Assembly (NCBI GenBank): GCA_017618215.1
Contig: JAFZUQ010000004.1
Location: 1 to 64,000, forward strand
DNA length: 64,000 bases
From: Elusimicrobiaceae bacterium
Lineage (GTDB): Bacteria > Elusimicrobiota > Elusimicrobia > Elusimicrobiales > Elusimicrobiaceae
Direction of reading: 5' to 3'
Of this stretch, positions 18,439 to 26,469 are shown piece by piece. The notes under the pieces were generated by a model. That model did not search any database and was not told the DNA's origin. It saw only the letters and a program-made list of their open reading frames with translations. Made by a program: the position numbers and the translations under genes. Each line of letters starts with the position of its first letter. Position 1 is the stretch's first letter.

Positions 18439-19664
18439 TAACCTCCGATCTGCGACATTTTAAATATCGGCAAGAATATAGATAGAACAATAACACCGAT
18501 TATTGAACCAATACCTACAATCAAAATAGGGTCTATTAATGCAGAGAAACGTGCCAAAAATTGGTTAACTTGTTCTTGATAAAATTGTGCTAAAGTTTCC
18601 ATAATACTGGGTAAACGGCCTGATTCTTCACCCATAAGCATCATTTCAGTCATTAATCCCGGGAAAACTTTTGTTTTTCTAAAAGATTCTGATAAACTTT
18701 TACCTGATGCAACTTCATTTTTAGAATAAACAATAGCTTCTCTTATAATAACATTGCCGGAAAAAGATTCTTCCATAACCGTTAAAACATTAATGATACT
18801 TACACCGCTGTTCAACAAAGTTGACATACTGTTAAGTAACTTCTCAAAGTAGATGTTAGAAATAAAGTTACCGAATATAGGCATAGTTAAATGAAATTTA
18901 TGCCAAACCTTTTTACCGGACGGTGTAGAAATAAGCATACGGAATATAACAATTATGCTAATAATTATCACGAGTATCAGAAGCCAATGATCTGCTACTG
19001 CATGGGAAATCGCTACAATAGCCTTAGTTAATGGAGGAAGATCTATATCAAAATCTCTAAAAATTTCATCAAAAGTAGGAACTATACCTACTACGAAATA
19101 ACCCAAAACACAAATAGACATCAAAAAAAGCACTGCAGGGTAAGTAACCGCAGTAATAATCTTACTTCTTAAAGCTTCTTTTGATTTGACATGCTTTGCC
19201 ACCTGCATTAAGGCATCCGCTAAATGGCCGCCGACTTCACCGGCTTCAATCATAGAAACCCATGTATGGTCAAACACTATAGGAAATTTCGCGAGGGCTT
19301 CATGCATGGAGCTACCACCTGCAATATCACGGGCTACAGCCACCAGTACAGGCCCGAATTTTCTATCTGTAGAATATTCACCTAATAGGGAAATAGCTCT
19401 AATCAACGGAACACCACCGCTTAATAATGTTGAAAGTTGTTCCGCAAAGAAAGCCATGACATGCCCTTTTATTTTTTTAGAACCAATACGGGCAGCACTA
19501 AATACGGATGCGAAAGAATTCTTAGCCCTCTCCGGTTTTATTTCCAGGATAATAAGGCCTTTACTTTGCAGTGCAAAAATAGCTTTTTCCATATTATCGG
19601 CAGTTATAGAACTTTTAATATAACTGCCATTGGGATCTTGAACAGTACAATTAAATTTCGGCAT
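18438..19664 (-). CDS. pilC: Inner-membrane platform protein PilC/GspF
   Basis: This 408-aa polytopic protein is the membrane platform on which the ATPase acts. Two T2SSF domains are visible: LSTLLSGGVPLIRAI (about 75-90) with GGHLADAL (about 150), and the second copy LNSGVSIINVL (about 285) with MGEESGRLPSIM (about 350). Three hydrophobic segments are seen near 170, 225 and 380. Length is normal for the family. Confidence 0.93.
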   Translation of the reverse strand: MPKFNCTVQDPNGSYIKSSITADNMEKAIFALQSKGLIILEIKPERAKNSFASVFSAARIGSKKIKGHVMAFFAEQLSTLLSGGVPLIRAISLLGEYSTDRKFGPVLVAVARDIAGGSSMHEALAKFPIVFDHTWVSMIEAGEVGGHLADALMQVAKHVKSKEALRSKIITAVTYPAVLFLMSICVLGYFVVGIVPTFDEIFRDFDIDLPPLTKAIVAISHAVADHWLLILVIIISIIVIFRMLISTPSGKKVWHKFHLTMPIFGNFISNIYFEKLLNSMSTLLNSGVSIINVLTVMEESFSGNVIIREAIVYSKNEVASGKSLSESFRKTKVFPGLMTEMMLMGEESGRLPSIMETLAQFYQEQVNQFLARFSALIDPILIVGIGSIIGVIVLSIFLPIFKMSQIGG

Positions 19665-19675
19665 AATTTCTCCTC

Positions 19676-21415
19676 TTATTCATTTGCCAAAGTAACAGCG
19701 AGGACTTCCTCGACCGTAGTAATACCGGTTACAGCTTTCCTCCAGCCACTTGCACGTAAATTCCATGCCCCTGTACTGCTGGCGGCTTTCTTAAGCTCAA
19801 TCAAATCTTTAGTTTGATAAATCGTATTACGCATACTTTCATTTATTTTAAATACTTCGTAAATTGCTTTTCTGCCCAAATAACCCGTTCCGGAACATTT
19901 GGGGCAACCTACCGCTCTAAAAAATGTCCATGTCGCCTTATCTTTAGAAGGTAATGCTGATTCCTTTACAACTTGCTCTATAACACTTGGCCCCGGTACA
20001 TAAGGAGTTTTACAATAAGGGCAAAGAACCCTTACCAAACGCTGGGCCGCCACTAATGCTAAAGAACTTGCAAGTAAAAAAGGTTCTATACCCATATCTA
20101 TTAAACGGGGAACAGCACCTATTGCTTCATTTGTGTGCAAAGTGGAAAACACCAAATGGCCTGTCAAAGCAGCTTTTAAACAAGCTTCTGCAGTTTCCGA
20201 GTCCCTGACTTCACCGACCAGTATAACATCAGGGTCTTGACGCAAGAAAGAACGCAAACCTGCTGCAAATGTTAGCCCTATTTGTGGTTTTACTTGAACC
20301 TGACTGATACCTGATAGTTTGTATTCTACCGGATCTTCCAAGGTCATAAAATTAAATTCAGAACTTTTTATTGAAGTTAAAACAGCATTTAATGTAGTGG
20401 TTTTACCGGAACCGGTAGGACCGGTCAAAAAAATCAAACCGTGAGGTAAAGCTGCAGCTTCCAAGAAGTCCCTTTTTTGTTTCGGTTCAAAACCCAATTT
20501 ATCAAGATTTAATTCACTGCTACCTTTATCCAAAATACGAATAACCAATTTTTCACCGAAAACGGTAGGACACACTGACACACGGAATTCAACCGTCCTG
20601 TTTTGGAATTTTGCTGCGAAACTCCCATCCTGCGGTAAACGTTTTTCAGCAATATCTAGTTTTGATAAAATTTTAATACGTGAAATAATAGCACCGACGT
20701 CTTCTTTTGCCGGTGATGTTCTTTCATACAAAGAGCCGTCTATCCTAAAACGTAAACTAACCCTTTCATCAAATATTTCCAAGTGGATATCAGAAACCCT
20801 TTCATTTAAAGCCTGACGTATAATGGCGTTAACCATCTTAACATAATGCGAGCCTGTGCCACCTGTGTCTTTATCCAAGTCAATTTTGGCACCCGGAGCA
20901 GAAAGATCCTCCAAATTCTCATTGGAGCCTGAATCAACATCCACTTTAGTTTCAGATATAACTTCGGCAAGTAAATCTTTCTTAGAATAAAAAGCATCCA
21001 AAGCTTGAAACAGTTGCGATTTACTCGCGATGAACGGTTGTATTTCAAGCCCGCTCATCATTCTAAGATTGTCCAACAAAAATACGTTGGAAGGATCGCT
21101 TAAAGCAACGGCTAAAGTATTATTCTCCACGAACAAAGGTAAAATTATATTTTCACGAGCGAACTTCTCAGGTATATACTTACTAAGATTCTGGTCCTTT
21201 TCAGGATTCAGAATACCGTTTTGCTTACTGGCATAAGGCACTGAAAGTTGTTTAGATATTGCTTGAGTAATTTCATCTTCTTTAACTATATCCAAAGCAA
21301 TTAAAGCATCATTTAAAGATACTTCATTTTGCTTGGCATGAAGCTCAGCCTTTTTGAGGCCATCTTGTGTTAACTTACCGCTTTCTATCAAAATATCTAT
21401 CAACTGTTTTGCCAT
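19676..21415 (-). CDS. pilB: Extension ATPase PilB/GspE
   Basis: This 579-aa hexameric ATPase powers pilus or pseudopilus assembly. It has an N-terminal MshEN/GspE-N domain (about 1-150), Walker A GPTGSGKT (332-339), an Asp box (LEDPVEY), Walker B DPDVILVGEVRD (395-405) and the His box TGHLVFSTLHTN. The zinc tetracysteine is CPYC (465/468) and CPKC (504/507). No second ATPase (PilT) is in the window. Confidence 0.95.
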   Translation of the reverse strand: MAKQLIDILIESGKLTQDGLKKAELHAKQNEVSLNDALIALDIVKEDEITQAISKQLSVPYASKQNGILNPEKDQNLSKYIPEKFARENIILPLFVENNTLAVALSDPSNVFLLDNLRMMSGLEIQPFIASKSQLFQALDAFYSKKDLLAEVISETKVDVDSGSNENLEDLSAPGAKIDLDKDTGGTGSHYVKMVNAIIRQALNERVSDIHLEIFDERVSLRFRIDGSLYERTSPAKEDVGAIISRIKILSKLDIAEKRLPQDGSFAAKFQNRTVEFRVSVCPTVFGEKLVIRILDKGSSELNLDKLGFEPKQKRDFLEAAALPHGLIFLTGPTGSGKTTTLNAVLTSIKSSEFNFMTLEDPVEYKLSGISQVQVKPQIGLTFAAGLRSFLRQDPDVILVGEVRDSETAEACLKAALTGHLVFSTLHTNEAIGAVPRLIDMGIEPFLLASSLALVAAQRLVRVLCPYCKTPYVPGPSVIEQVVKESALPSKDKATWTFFRAVGCPKCSGTGYLGRKAIYEVFKINESMRNTIYQTKDLIELKKAASSTGAWNLRASGWRKAVTGITTVEEVLAVTLANE

Positions 21416-21443
21416 ACTAACGATCCTTCCAATTTAAAACTAC

Positions 21444-23021
21444 CTATTCAGATAATACAGTAGGTGTTATGAAAATGACTAAATCTGTAGTACTCTTAGT
21501 CTTCTGCTTAGATGTAAATAACCAACCAAGCACAGGTATTTGACCAAGTAAAGGTACTTTATAAACTGTCTCTTTTTCAGTAGATTGCAACAAACCGCCT
21601 AACACTACAGTTTGACCGCTTTTAACACGAACTTGGGTTGTAACGGCACGGGTAACTGTATCATAGGTTTCACCGGTTTCAGAGGCAATAAGGTCCGAAT
21701 AAGAAGGTAAAACTGTTAATGTAACATAACCTTCTTTATTAACTTGAGGTGTTACAATTAACGTTAAACCGACTCTTTTCCTTTCAGTACCACTGGTTGT
21801 AGTCGTACCGCTAGAACCGCTGCCTGTATCTCTGGTTATTGTACCGATTGAAGCATCCCTTGAAGATGTAACCATTGCTTGGTTATTGTTCATTGTAATA
21901 ACTTTCGGTTTACCCAAAGAACGAGCTTCCTGATTTTGCATCAAAGCTTTAAAGATAACTGTGAAATTCCCCCAGTCTAAGGTAGGCGGAGTAGTCTTAG
22001 GACCTCCCTCACTAGCAACGACCGTACCTAAGTATCTTAGAATCTTATTACCGTTTCTGGCCCCGAAATAATTCCAAGGCATTTCTGTGGAACCACCGGT
22101 AAATGTTCCTTCAAGATTCCAATTGAACCCAACATCATAACCGCTACCTTTTGAAACTTCAATAACTTGGGCTTCAATTAAAATTTGAGGTGCCTTAACA
22201 TCAAGTTCATCAAGAATACTTTCTATTTGCGGGAAAACTTCCGGAACATCAGTGATGATCAGTTTATTTGTTCTGGAATCAATAGCAATTTTCCCTTGCT
22301 TGGTAAGCACGCTTTTGATAACACCCAAAATAGCGCTGCTTCCATTACCGGAAATAGTTTGTGAATTAGAATTATTTAATGAAAACCCCGGGCCACCGGT
22401 ACCACCACCAAGAGAGGAGCTATCAAAAACGTTTAAAGAAGTTCCTGAGCCGCTATTAAAACTGCTGCTTGTAACATCAGCCGGCATTACCGAACTTAAG
22501 TCATTTGACAAAGAAGTATTTGGCTGTAAAGATACATAATTTAAAGTGTAAACTTTTGTTATTGTATTAGGGGCTTCTTCAGAGCGATTTGTGATGACAT
22601 AAGAATCACTTTTACCAACCCTTTGATATGTCAATCCTTGCACTCTTAGAAGAGTGTCCAATGCTTCCCGAACAGTAACATTTGTCAATGAGGCAGAAAT
22701 TTTCTTACCTGAAAATTCTTCCCCCATGATAAAATTAATTTTTGATTGAGCAGAGATACTGTTCAAGAAAGTACCTATTGGAACCTGGTTAACCCTAATA
22801 GTTACTTTTCTATCTAATGGAGAGTACGATTCCCCACGTTTGTATAAAGAGGATTCTGCAGATTGCTCATTCTTGGCTTTTACAGACTCCCCGTAGTTCT
22901 CATTTACTACGTCAATCTTCGGCCCTGTTGATGAGTTCCTCGTTCCTTGTGCTAAAGCAACTTGCGCACACAGAAACGATGCAAACACCAGTGCCAAAGT
23001 GAATGCTATATTTTTTTTCAT
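21444..23021 (-). CDS. pilQ: Outer-membrane secretin PilQ/GspD
   Basis: This 525-aa secretin has a signal peptide ending ALAQ. One STN/N0-like domain (about 65-150) is followed by a Ser/Gly-rich linker, an N1-like domain (about 225-275) and a full secretin core. The core ends VRVKSGQTVVLGGLLQS ... VPLLGQIPVLGWLFTS near the C-terminus. The N-terminal part is short for PilQ. The upstream gene supplies two more STN domains and an almost identical signal peptide. Confidence 0.92.
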   Translation of the reverse strand: MKKNIAFTLALVFASFLCAQVALAQGTRNSSTGPKIDVVNENYGESVKAKNEQSAESSLYKRGESYSPLDRKVTIRVNQVPIGTFLNSISAQSKINFIMGEEFSGKKISASLTNVTVREALDTLLRVQGLTYQRVGKSDSYVITNRSEEAPNTITKVYTLNYVSLQPNTSLSNDLSSVMPADVTSSSFNSGSGTSLNVFDSSSLGGGTGGPGFSLNNSNSQTISGNGSSAILGVIKSVLTKQGKIAIDSRTNKLIITDVPEVFPQIESILDELDVKAPQILIEAQVIEVSKGSGYDVGFNWNLEGTFTGGSTEMPWNYFGARNGNKILRYLGTVVASEGGPKTTPPTLDWGNFTVIFKALMQNQEARSLGKPKVITMNNNQAMVTSSRDASIGTITRDTGSGSSGTTTTSGTERKRVGLTLIVTPQVNKEGYVTLTVLPSYSDLIASETGETYDTVTRAVTTQVRVKSGQTVVLGGLLQSTEKETVYKVPLLGQIPVLGWLFTSKQKTKSTTDLVIFITPTVLSE

Positions 23022-23050
23022 TACTTCCTCCTAATTTTTAAACTACAAAT

Positions 23051-23746
23051 TTATCTAGTAAAGACATAACTATTGTCATTACTTGTATAATACCTTAAAT
23101 TATACTGTTTTGAAATAAGTTCCAATGCATCCCTGCAAGTAATATTACTTGCTTTAAGGGTTACCCTCATCTCGGAAACTGACGAATCAGCAACTAAATT
23201 AATTTTTCCTCTCATCTGAGCTGTCAAGCTATTTAATAATACTCTGAATGGGACATTGGCTACTCTTATACTTACTCTACGATCCAAAAGAGATACCTCT
23301 TCTGTCCCTTGAGTACTTGTTCCGGTTTGCCCATAATTCACGACATTTCCTCTTTGAGTTGTAGTTCGTCCGTAAGTCCCGGCGTTTCCTCTTCTAACAA
23401 TAACGATAGTATTTGTGCCATCGACTGTTTCATAACTAAGCCCCTGAATAGGCAAAACTATATCTAAAACTTCTTTAATCGTTTTATTTGTTAAATAAGC
23501 AGTTACCTTTTTTGCGCCAAAATCTCCCCCTAACAAAAATTTTACTTTGGTTTGAGAAGAAATGACATCCAAAAACGTAGATAATGGAACGTTCTCTACT
23601 TTTACACTGATTTTTCTATTTAAAGGAGTAACACTCACCGCATTATTTCTGCTATCAGCCGACTTCGTATTCTGTGCTAAAGCGACTTGTGTGCACAAAA
23701 ACGATGCGAATACCAGTACCGAAGTGAATGCTATATTTTTTTTCAT
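23051..23746 (-). CDS. Pore-less tandem STN-domain protein (secretin N-domain paralog)
   Basis: This 231-aa secreted protein has a signal peptide nearly identical to that of the adjacent secretin, at both protein and DNA level, so a local duplication is likely. It contains two STN-like domains (about 40-118 and 150-231), each starting with a DRR/NRK-x-S-V/I-x-V strand and a later LxSLTAQ-type helix. There is no secretin pore. It may bind the secretin vestibule or peptidoglycan. Function inferred. Confidence 0.75.
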   Translation of the reverse strand: MKKNIAFTSVLVFASFLCTQVALAQNTKSADSRNNAVSVTPLNRKISVKVENVPLSTFLDVISSQTKVKFLLGGDFGAKKVTAYLTNKTIKEVLDIVLPIQGLSYETVDGTNTIVIVRRGNAGTYGRTTTQRGNVVNYGQTGTSTQGTEEVSLLDRRVSIRVANVPFRVLLNSLTAQMRGKINLVADSSVSEMRVTLKASNITCRDALELISKQYNLRYYTSNDNSYVFTR

Positions 23747-23775
23747 TATTTTCTCCCAATTGAATAATTCAAATT

Positions 23776-24282
23776 TTACAGTAAAGGCAATTTTCGTTCA
23801 AACCTCTGCCCTTTATATGTAAACCAAACGGAATCATCTGTTATGGAAACGACTTTTGCCCCCAAAACTTTTGATCCTACACTCACAACTTCACCATTAA
23901 CAATAGCTTCCCTGCCTAAAATGCCGTCTATCTTAATTTTATTCATAATTGCCCTGGCCGGATAACGCTTCATTTCTTCTTCTAGAATTTTTTGTTGTAA
24001 AATGCGCTTTCTCTCTTCTTCCGCTTTACGTTTCCGTTCTGCCTCTTCTTCAGCTAAACGGCGCAATTCCGCTTTCTTCATTTGATCTATTTTAATAACT
24101 TCTTCTTTAGATAAGAACGGATTTCTTTTTACCGGATTAAATGAGACCTTTTTTATCATGGAAGTTTTATTAGAAGATTCTTCGGCATCCTCTTTTATTC
24201 TTTGCCCGCTTACTAAAGCCGAGGCGAAAAAAACAAAAGATAGAGTTAAACATATAAAGTTATATGGTAATCTGTTTCTCAT
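23776..24282 (-). CDS. PilP/GspC-like periplasmic component
   Basis: This 168-aa protein has an N-terminal signal or anchor (about 8-27), a KRNPF motif, a long Glu/Arg/Lys coiled-coil (about 68-108) and a small beta domain. The beta domain (KIDGILGREAIVNGEVVSVG) has the HR/PilP-like pattern found in proteins that link the inner-membrane complex to the secretin. Gene order M-N, O, P, secretin supports this. Confidence 0.72.
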   Translation of the reverse strand: MRNRLPYNFICLTLSFVFFASALVSGQRIKEDAEESSNKTSMIKKVSFNPVKRNPFLSKEEVIKIDQMKKAELRRLAEEEAERKRKAEEERKRILQQKILEEEMKRYPARAIMNKIKIDGILGREAIVNGEVVSVGSKVLGAKVVSITDDSVWFTYKGQRFERKLPLL

Positions 24283-24875
24283 TTTTTACCTCCAATAAAA
24301 CTAGGGAAATCTTTATCCTGAACAAATACTGTATTGGTATTAAAAGTAACACTTAATTTTTCCAATTCTCCCGGTTTACGATTTACTTTTAAATCGGAAA
24401 CACGCAAAAAAACAGGATTATTTTCTATGGCTTCAAGTACACGACCGAGTTGTTCAAAAGTAAGATCTCCTTTAACAGGAATAGAAGATATAGTAAATAC
24501 CCCTTCAGTAGTTTGTACTTCATTTCCGTTACTCAAAGCCCCGTTGGGCAACTCAAGACGCTCTTTGATTGAAATAAGTTGAGAAGCATGCCAAAGCGAT
24601 TTCTGAGTATTGGAAGGCAATTCTTCTATCAACTTAGCATATTTAGATTTATTTCTTAAAAATTCTTCTCTATTATCGGCTTCTGCCGCTTGCGCTTCCG
24701 CTTTTTTACGCATATCGGATATTTGCTTGGATGTTCCTTTATGCAAGAACCAAGCAGCAATCATTATCACAATCAGTATTAATAACGGCCTTAAAAATGG
24801 TTGAAAATTGCGATCTCTTACCATCGAGACAATATCACTCATTCCATGCTTTAATTCTTTTAATTTTTTTATCAT
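24279..24875 (-). CDS. PilO-like inner-membrane protein
   Basis: This 198-aa bitopic protein has a cytoplasmic N-terminus, a TM helix (about 27-43), a coiled-coil and a ferredoxin-like periplasmic domain (IPVKGDLTFEQLGRVLEAIE). It overlaps the PilM-N fusion and the PilP-like gene by 4 bp each. PilO/GspM family by position and architecture. Confidence 0.75.
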   Translation of the reverse strand: MIKKLKELKHGMSDIVSMVRDRNFQPFLRPLLILIVIMIAAWFLHKGTSKQISDMRKKAEAQAAEADNREEFLRNKSKYAKLIEELPSNTQKSLWHASQLISIKERLELPNGALSNGNEVQTTEGVFTISSIPVKGDLTFEQLGRVLEAIENNPVFLRVSDLKVNRKPGELEKLSVTFNTNTVFVQDKDFPSFIGGKK

Positions 24876-26455
24876 TTACCTACCCCACATTTAACAGTAA
24901 ACCTTGTACCCAAAACAAATACATTTCCTTTATTCTGTAAAGAGTTATCAATATCATAATTAATCGTAGTCGAATTTTTACATATATCAGAAAAATCCGG
25001 ATCGGAAGCAATATCCGATTTAAATTTATCACCTAAAGCTAATTCCTCTTTACTACCGGATATACTACTTGCTACACCTTCTATAATCATGTTTGTCTTT
25101 TTCTTTTTATCCTCAAAGTTAAAAGAATTATTTATAGCTAAAGATGAAATCCAAATTTCTTCGGGCAAAGTTCTGGGCAAAGCAGAAAGTTTTTTTGTAA
25201 AATACGGTTCTACCAATAGGTTCTCCAATTTCTTCTGATTAGATTTCAAATTAGCAACTTTCGTCTTAATCTGGTCGGCATATAAACCTTGGAAATCCGG
25301 TACTTCCTTTTTATCTCTCTTACTTGATTTTAGTTGAGCTGCCGTAATAACAGAAGTTATTTGCATAAGCAAAGCATAAACTATTATAATACAGGCTATA
25401 ATACCCGTAATCAACCAAGCACATGTAGTGGCCCTAATTTCTTCATCACTAGAACGATTCTTTTTATAAAAATCTATATCAGGCACTTTCTTGTTTACAA
25501 ATTTTAAGCAGGCCCCTAAAACAGCCATTTCCGCAAAACCTTCAACACGGAATCCAAAAACTTCACTTATTTTACTTATCCTAACGTGCTGCTTAACTTC
25601 CCCTTCAACAATATATACCCAAAATTCCCCATCATCTGAGACAACAGCGGCGTCTTCAAAAGGATTCTTTTCAAGTTGTTTCGATATAAAGTCCATACAA
25701 TTAGTAATTTCTAATCTGTTTCTCGCACCTAAGGCTTTTTGGACTTCTACTTCCCTAAACATTAACGGAACTCCGTTTAAAGCAAATAAGAATTGGCCTT
25801 GATTGGATGTAAAATTCGAGTAAATAATACCTTTATTTTCAGAATTTTCTTTATCTATTTGAGTTAATAAACGGTAGGTAGACAAAACAGAACATTCTAC
25901 AGAAACAAGATTGAGACCTATCTTCTTCATACCTGCTTCCAAAGCCGATACTATCTTTGAAGAAGTCATACAAAACACAACACCGAGTTTCTGCGTTTTA
26001 CTTAAAGGAGCATTAAAAGGATATACATAAAAATCATAAACACCCTTTTCAAAGGGATAATGTATATACTTTCTTGCTTGAAGAGGTATTGTTTGTTTCC
26101 AATAAGAACGTGCAATGTTTTGAACCACAAAATGTCTATGAATACAGAAAGCAGGATCCAAAGAAACAACAACATTTTTTGTATTAAATTCTCTATTTTC
26201 TATAATTTTTTGTATAGGATCAAGCCAATGTTTTGTCGTAGCAAAAAATTCATCATTTAAATCAGCCGGTTTCAAAACATCCTGAGGAACTTCAGTCATT
26301 GGCAATTTAATAAGAGAGTTTACTTCCATCCCCCCGGCAACAGTTGTAACCTGAGCGACATAAACATCCGTCAAGGATATATGTATACCTATGCATTCCA
26401 CAAAATCGGAACGTTTAATCCCTGAGAATTTGTCAAAAATATTAGTTATATCCAT
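24872..26455 (-). CDS. PilM-PilN fusion protein
   Basis: This 527-aa protein joins an actin-like PilM domain (about 15-325; IGIHISLTDVYVAQV at the start) to a PilN-like part. The latter has one TM helix (about 346-368) and a periplasmic tail. In most systems these are two proteins that bind through the PilN N-terminus; GspL is a natural fusion of the same design. Separate pilM and pilN genes are absent. Confidence 0.8.
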   Translation of the reverse strand: MDITNIFDKFSGIKRSDFVECIGIHISLTDVYVAQVTTVAGGMEVNSLIKLPMTEVPQDVLKPADLNDEFFATTKHWLDPIQKIIENREFNTKNVVVSLDPAFCIHRHFVVQNIARSYWKQTIPLQARKYIHYPFEKGVYDFYVYPFNAPLSKTQKLGVVFCMTSSKIVSALEAGMKKIGLNLVSVECSVLSTYRLLTQIDKENSENKGIIYSNFTSNQGQFLFALNGVPLMFREVEVQKALGARNRLEITNCMDFISKQLEKNPFEDAAVVSDDGEFWVYIVEGEVKQHVRISKISEVFGFRVEGFAEMAVLGACLKFVNKKVPDIDFYKKNRSSDEEIRATTCAWLITGIIACIIIVYALLMQITSVITAAQLKSSKRDKKEVPDFQGLYADQIKTKVANLKSNQKKLENLLVEPYFTKKLSALPRTLPEEIWISSLAINNSFNFEDKKKKTNMIIEGVASSISGSKEELALGDKFKSDIASDPDFSDICKNSTTINYDIDNSLQNKGNVFVLGTRFTVKCGVGK

Positions 26456-26469
26456 ACATTCCCCTGCTA

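Noticed and set aside
19186-19623. 145-aa plus-strand ORF
   Set aside because: Antisense shadow of pilC.
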